DNA from: an uncultured Selenomonadaceae bacterium
GTDB lineage: Bacteria; Bacillota; Negativicutes; Selenomonadales; Selenomonadaceae
DNA length: 8,783 nt
Reading direction: 5' to 3'
NCBI GenBank assembly: GCA_905236325.1
Contig: CAJOPJ010000076.1
Location: 1 to 8,783 of the forward strand
Shown: one piece after another, positions 6,550-8,783 of the stretch
Position numbering within the stretch: position 1 is the stretch's first letter
Layout: each line of letters starts with the position of its first letter
Position numbers and translations under genes: made by a program
Notes under the pieces: generated by a model
What the model was told of the DNA's origin: nothing
The model's input: the letters and a program-made list of their open reading frames with translations, nothing else
Database searches by the model: none

Positions 6550-7167
6550 TTGTTTACCGGAATTATTGAGGAAGTCGGAACGCTAAAAAGTTTGGACGGC
6601 GGCGTTATTGAAATTTCCTGCAAGAAAGTTTTGGAAGATGTCAAAATTGGCGACAGTATTTGCGTGAATGGAATTTGCTTGACTGTCACAAATTTTGCTA
6701 CAGATTTTTTCACGGCGGACGTTATGCCTGAAACTGTTCATCGCACTTCGCTAAAAGTCGGCGAACTTGTAAATCTTGAACGCGCAATGAAAATTTCTGA
6801 CAGGTTCGGCGGGCACATTGTCAGCGGTCACATTGACGGCACAGGCAAAATTTTAAACATTGGTGCGGAAGGTAATGCACTTGTCATAAACATTTCTGCG
6901 GAAAAAAATTTATTGCGACAAATTGCCGCAAAAGGTTCCGTCGCACTGGACGGAGTTAGTTTAACTGTTGTTGACGCAAAGAATGAAAATTTTAGTGTGT
7001 CAATGATTCCGTACACACGCGAAGTTACAAATTTCAGCAAAAAGCGCGTCGGTTCAACTGTCAACATTGAAACAGATATTTTGGCAAAATATATCGACCG
7101 GCTTTTAAATTTCAAAAATGTGCCGGCTAAGCTTACTGAAAATTTTTTACTTGCAAATGGTTTTTGA
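6550..7167 (+). CDS. ribE: Riboflavin synthase, alpha chain
   Basis: Converts two molecules of 6,7-dimethyl-8-ribityllumazine into riboflavin and a pyrimidine that is recycled, the last step of riboflavin synthesis in the cytosol. The gene is called ribE in Bacillus-type naming and ribC in some Gram-negatives. The 205 residues contain the two tandem lumazine-binding domains. The first has MFTGIIEEVG (1-10), SICVNGICLTV and SDRFGGHIVSGHIDG (83-97). The second has GSVALDGVSLTVVD and VNIETDILAKYIDRLL. The C-terminus ENFLLANGF matches the usual ending, so the gene is complete. The start is TTG. In the second domain the usual I-P-H-T is I-P-Y-T, with Tyr155 in place of His. No ribD, ribBA or ribH lies next to it, and the 68-base upstream gap is too short for an FMN riboswitch, so the gene stands apart from the usual operon. 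Confidence 0.96.
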   Translation: MFTGIIEEVGTLKSLDGGVIEISCKKVLEDVKIGDSICVNGICLTVTNFATDFFTADVMPETVHRTSLKVGELVNLERAMKISDRFGGHIVSGHIDGTGKILNIGAEGNALVINISAEKNLLRQIAAKGSVALDGVSLTVVDAKNENFSVSMIPYTREVTNFSKKRVGSTVNIETDILAKYIDRLLNFKNVPAKLTENFLLANGF

Positions 7168-7170
7168 AAT

Positions 7171-7207
7171 AAAAAATCCTCCACCAACTTGGCAGAGGAT
7201 TTTTTTT
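7171..7207. terminator. Bidirectional intrinsic terminator between ribE and the malic enzyme gene
   Basis: An 11-base-pair perfect stem pairs 7171-7181 with 7195-7205 around a 13-base loop that can fold further (CCA with TGG). It has an A-run on the left and a T-run on the right, so it works on both strands. It lies 3 bases after the ribE stop and 17 bases after the malic enzyme stop, serving both convergent genes. Confidence 0.9.
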
Positions 7208-7224
7208 GAAATTTTATTGTGAAA

Positions 7225-8457
7225 TTATTTTTTCAGCAACTTGCGTGTATGCTCGGCGACTTGTTCAGGCGTAATATTTTTATTTTTAGCAACGCCGGAT
7301 TCGATAGCAGCCTTAGCAACAGCAGCGGCGACAGTCGGCGCGACGCGTTCGTCGAATGGATTTGTAATAACAAATTCTTCATTGAGTTCGTCGTCCGAAA
7401 TTAAAGATGCAATAGCATAAGACGCGGCAATTTTCATTTTTTCATTGATATCAGTTGCGCGAACATCAAGTGCGCCACGAAAAATTCCAGGAAACGCCAA
7501 CAAATTATTTACCTGATTTGGGAAGTCACTGCGACCTGTGCAAACAACACGCGCACCTGCCGCTTTAGCCAAGTCAGGCATAATTTCAGGCGTAGGATTA
7601 GCCATCGCCAAAATAATTGCATCTTTGTTCATTTGCTTAACCATATCCTGCGTTAAAAGTCCTGCTTTTGAAACGCCGATAAAGACATCTGTGCCGTGAA
7701 TGACATCAGAAAGCTGTCCTGCCTCGTGCGTAGAATTTGTGACAGCCGCAATTTGGTCTTTGTATGGATTCATACCTTTGCCGCGACCTTCATAAATTGC
7801 GCCGGTTGAATCGCACAGCATAATATTTTCCGCGCCCATTTTCTGAATCAAATAGGTAATAGCCATACCTGCTGCGCCTGCGCCGTTGACAACAATTTTG
7901 ATTTCATTGATTTTTTTGCCGACAACTTTTAAAGCGTTAATCAATGCCGCGCCGACAACAATTGCTGTGCCGTGCTGGTCGTCGTGGAAAACAGGAATAT
8001 CAACCGAGTCTTTCAAAGCCGCCTCAATATCAAAACATTCAGGTGCTTTAATATCTTCCAAATTTACGCCGCCGAAACTCGGAGCCATAAGTTGAACAGT
8101 TTTAACAATTTCATCAACATTTTTTGTGTTAAGGCAGATAGGAACAGCGTCAACGCCGGCAAAGCCTTTGAACAAAATTGATTTGCCTTCCATTACAGGT
8201 AAACCTGCACCTGCGCCAATATCGCCAAGACCTAAAACTGCCGTGCCATTTGTGACAACTGCAACTAAATTGCCGCGATTGGTATAGTCATAAATTTTGT
8301 CAAAGTCTTTGTTAATTTCCAAACAAGGCGCAGCAACTCCCGGCGTATAAGCCAAAGTCAAATCTTTTGCAGTGCCAAGCGGAACTTTGCTGACAGTTTC
8401 TAACTTGCCTTGATATTTTTTATGAAGTTCAAGAGCTTCTTCATTAACATTAGCCAT
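7225..8457 (-). CDS. NAD(P)-dependent malic enzyme, short bacterial form
   Basis: Oxidatively decarboxylates malate to pyruvate and CO2 with reduction of NAD(P)+, in the cytosol. Read from ATG at 8457 it has 410 residues, typical of the short (YtsJ-like) form without the C-terminal phosphotransacetylase domain of MaeB. Visible features: LAYTPGVA with the general-acid Tyr37; GLGDIGAGAGLPVMEGK with the catalytic Lys92; metal ligands in EDIKAPE (Glu133, Asp134) and HDDQHGT (157-163); and the dinucleotide-binding GAGAAG (191-196). Asp after the second strand (LCDSTG) hints at NAD but does not settle the cofactor. An upstream ATG at 8466 would add MIK, but it directly abuts the GGAGGA ribosome site, whereas 8457 lies 9 bases away, so 8457 is preferred. 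It has its own promoter (8489-8516) and terminator, so it is a single-gene unit. Confidence 0.96.
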   Translation of the reverse strand: MANVNEEALELHKKYQGKLETVSKVPLGTAKDLTLAYTPGVAAPCLEINKDFDKIYDYTNRGNLVAVVTNGTAVLGLGDIGAGAGLPVMEGKSILFKGFAGVDAVPICLNTKNVDEIVKTVQLMAPSFGGVNLEDIKAPECFDIEAALKDSVDIPVFHDDQHGTAIVVGAALINALKVVGKKINEIKIVVNGAGAAGMAITYLIQKMGAENIMLCDSTGAIYEGRGKGMNPYKDQIAAVTNSTHEAGQLSDVIHGTDVFIGVSKAGLLTQDMVKQMNKDAIILAMANPTPEIMPDLAKAAGARVVCTGRSDFPNQVNNLLAFPGIFRGALDVRATDINEKMKIAASYAIASLISDDELNEEFVITNPFDERVAPTVAAAVAKAAIESGVAKNKNITPEQVAEHTRKLLKK

Positions 8458-8466
8458 TTTTATCAT

Positions 8467-8472
8467 TCCTCC
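8467..8472 (-). promoter_or_regulatory. Shine-Dalgarno that sets the malic enzyme start
   Basis: On the minus strand GGAGGA is followed immediately by one ATG (8466) and, after 9 bases, by a second in-frame ATG (8457). Zero spacing would not allow initiation at the first, so the second is the likely start. Confidence 0.8.
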
Positions 8473-8488
8473 AAAAATTGATTTTTAA

Positions 8489-8516
8489 ATTATATCAAGC
8501 ATAAAAATTTTTTCAA
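8489..8516 (-). promoter_or_regulatory. Promoter for the malic enzyme gene, extended -10 type
   Basis: On the minus strand a TTGAAA -35 (complement of 8511-8516) and a perfect TATAAT -10 (complement of 8489-8494) are 16 bases apart. TGA directly before the -10 makes it an extended -10. This is the best-matching promoter in the window. Transcription would start near 8482, giving a short leader of about 25 bases. Confidence 0.8.
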
Positions 8517-8548
8517 GTTTTTTGAATAAAGGTATACAAGATACAAAT

Positions 8549-8579
8549 AAAAAAAATTACTGCAGGAAAAAAAAATTAC
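8549..8579. repeat. Two A-tract direct repeats upstream of psd
   Basis: The 12-base unit, eight A then TTAC, occurs at 8549-8560 and again at 8568-8579, offset by 19 bases or nearly two helix turns. A-tracts in phase can bend DNA. The repeat lies in the 163-base gap between the divergent malic enzyme and psd starts. I could not find a convincing psd promoter; TTGAAT at 8522-8527 has only a poor -10 partner. Confidence 0.4.
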
Positions 8580-8620
8580 AAACAGAATTAGTTTTTAACA
8601 TTCCAAAGGAGGAAATTTTT

Positions 8621-8783
8621 ATGCAAATAATACGCGAAGGCTATTACTTCGCCGGAGTTTTATTTTTAATCGCAATTTTTCTTGGACTTGTAATCAATCC
8701 CTACGCAGCAATTTTTCCGGCAGTACTTGCTTGCTATTGCATTTATTTTTTTCGCAGTCCTCACAGAAATATTCCTGCCGATG
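8621..8783 (+). CDS. psd: Phosphatidylserine decarboxylase proenzyme, N-terminal 54 residues, partial
   Basis: Membrane-associated enzyme that decarboxylates phosphatidylserine to phosphatidylethanolamine. I translated it by hand: ATG at 8621, 8 bases after a strong AAAGGAGG ribosome site (8605-8612), open to the right edge. The N-terminus reads MQIIREGYYF, then a hydrophobic segment (about 11-42), then FFRSPHRNIPAD (43-54). The REGxxF start, hydrophobic region and FFRxPxRxIP motif are the usual opening of the short Psd class. The commoner FFRDP has Ser46 here instead of Asp. The pyruvoyl-forming cleavage site lies beyond the window, so activity cannot be judged. pssA may follow. Confidence 0.85.
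   Translation, partial: MQIIREGYYFAGVLFLIAIFLGLVINPYAAIFPAVLACYCIYFFRSPHRNIPAD

Noticed and set aside
1..8783. Defence system, prophage, transposon or CRISPR array
   Set aside because: All sizeable frames are explained by housekeeping or transport genes, and there are no regularly spaced repeats, transposase motifs or terminal inverted repeats.

Overview
The window looks like ordinary chromosomal DNA from an AT-rich, Gram-negative-type Firmicute, most likely a Negativicutes (Selenomonas/Phascolarctobacterium-like) member. This is an inference from mixed features. There is a tripartite RND efflux pump with a lipoprotein adaptor, which implies an outer membrane. Shine-Dalgarno sites are strong and Firmicute-like (GGAGG), TTG starts are frequent, and the alanyl-tRNA synthetase and short malic enzyme look Firmicute-like. 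No mobile element, CRISPR array, tRNA or rRNA is visible.

Layout. Positions 1-1788, minus strand: the N-terminal part of an AcrB/HAE1-type RND pump (cut by the left edge), preceded in its operon by the AcrA/MexA-type adaptor. Positions 1789-1973: a divergent promoter region with a good promoter on each strand. Positions 1974-5135, plus strand: alaS, then two small uncharacterised genes, a Cys-rich two-helix membrane protein overlapping alaS by ATGA and a 102-residue charged protein read from TTG. Positions 5201-6481: an ArsB/NhaD-type (ion transporter superfamily) permease. Positions 6550-7167: riboflavin synthase, also read from TTG. A strong bidirectional hairpin terminator at 7171-7207 separates it from a convergent short malic enzyme (7225-8457, minus strand). 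From 8621 a plus-strand gene with the N-terminus of phosphatidylserine decarboxylase runs off the right edge.

The genes do not form one pathway: drug/solute efflux, tRNA charging, ion or carboxylate transport, riboflavin synthesis, malate/pyruvate metabolism and phosphatidylethanolamine synthesis sit side by side. Functional coupling is supported only within the RND pair and, by overlaps, within alaS plus its two small followers.

I found no convincing new multi-gene system. The most interesting signals are degenerate 7-bp-period repeats filling three intergenic leaders, always ending at the Shine-Dalgarno of the next plus-strand gene; the unrecognised small-gene pair translationally linked to alaS; and heavy use of TTG starts that would mislead automatic start calling. 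There is no gene-free stretch longer than 300 bases.
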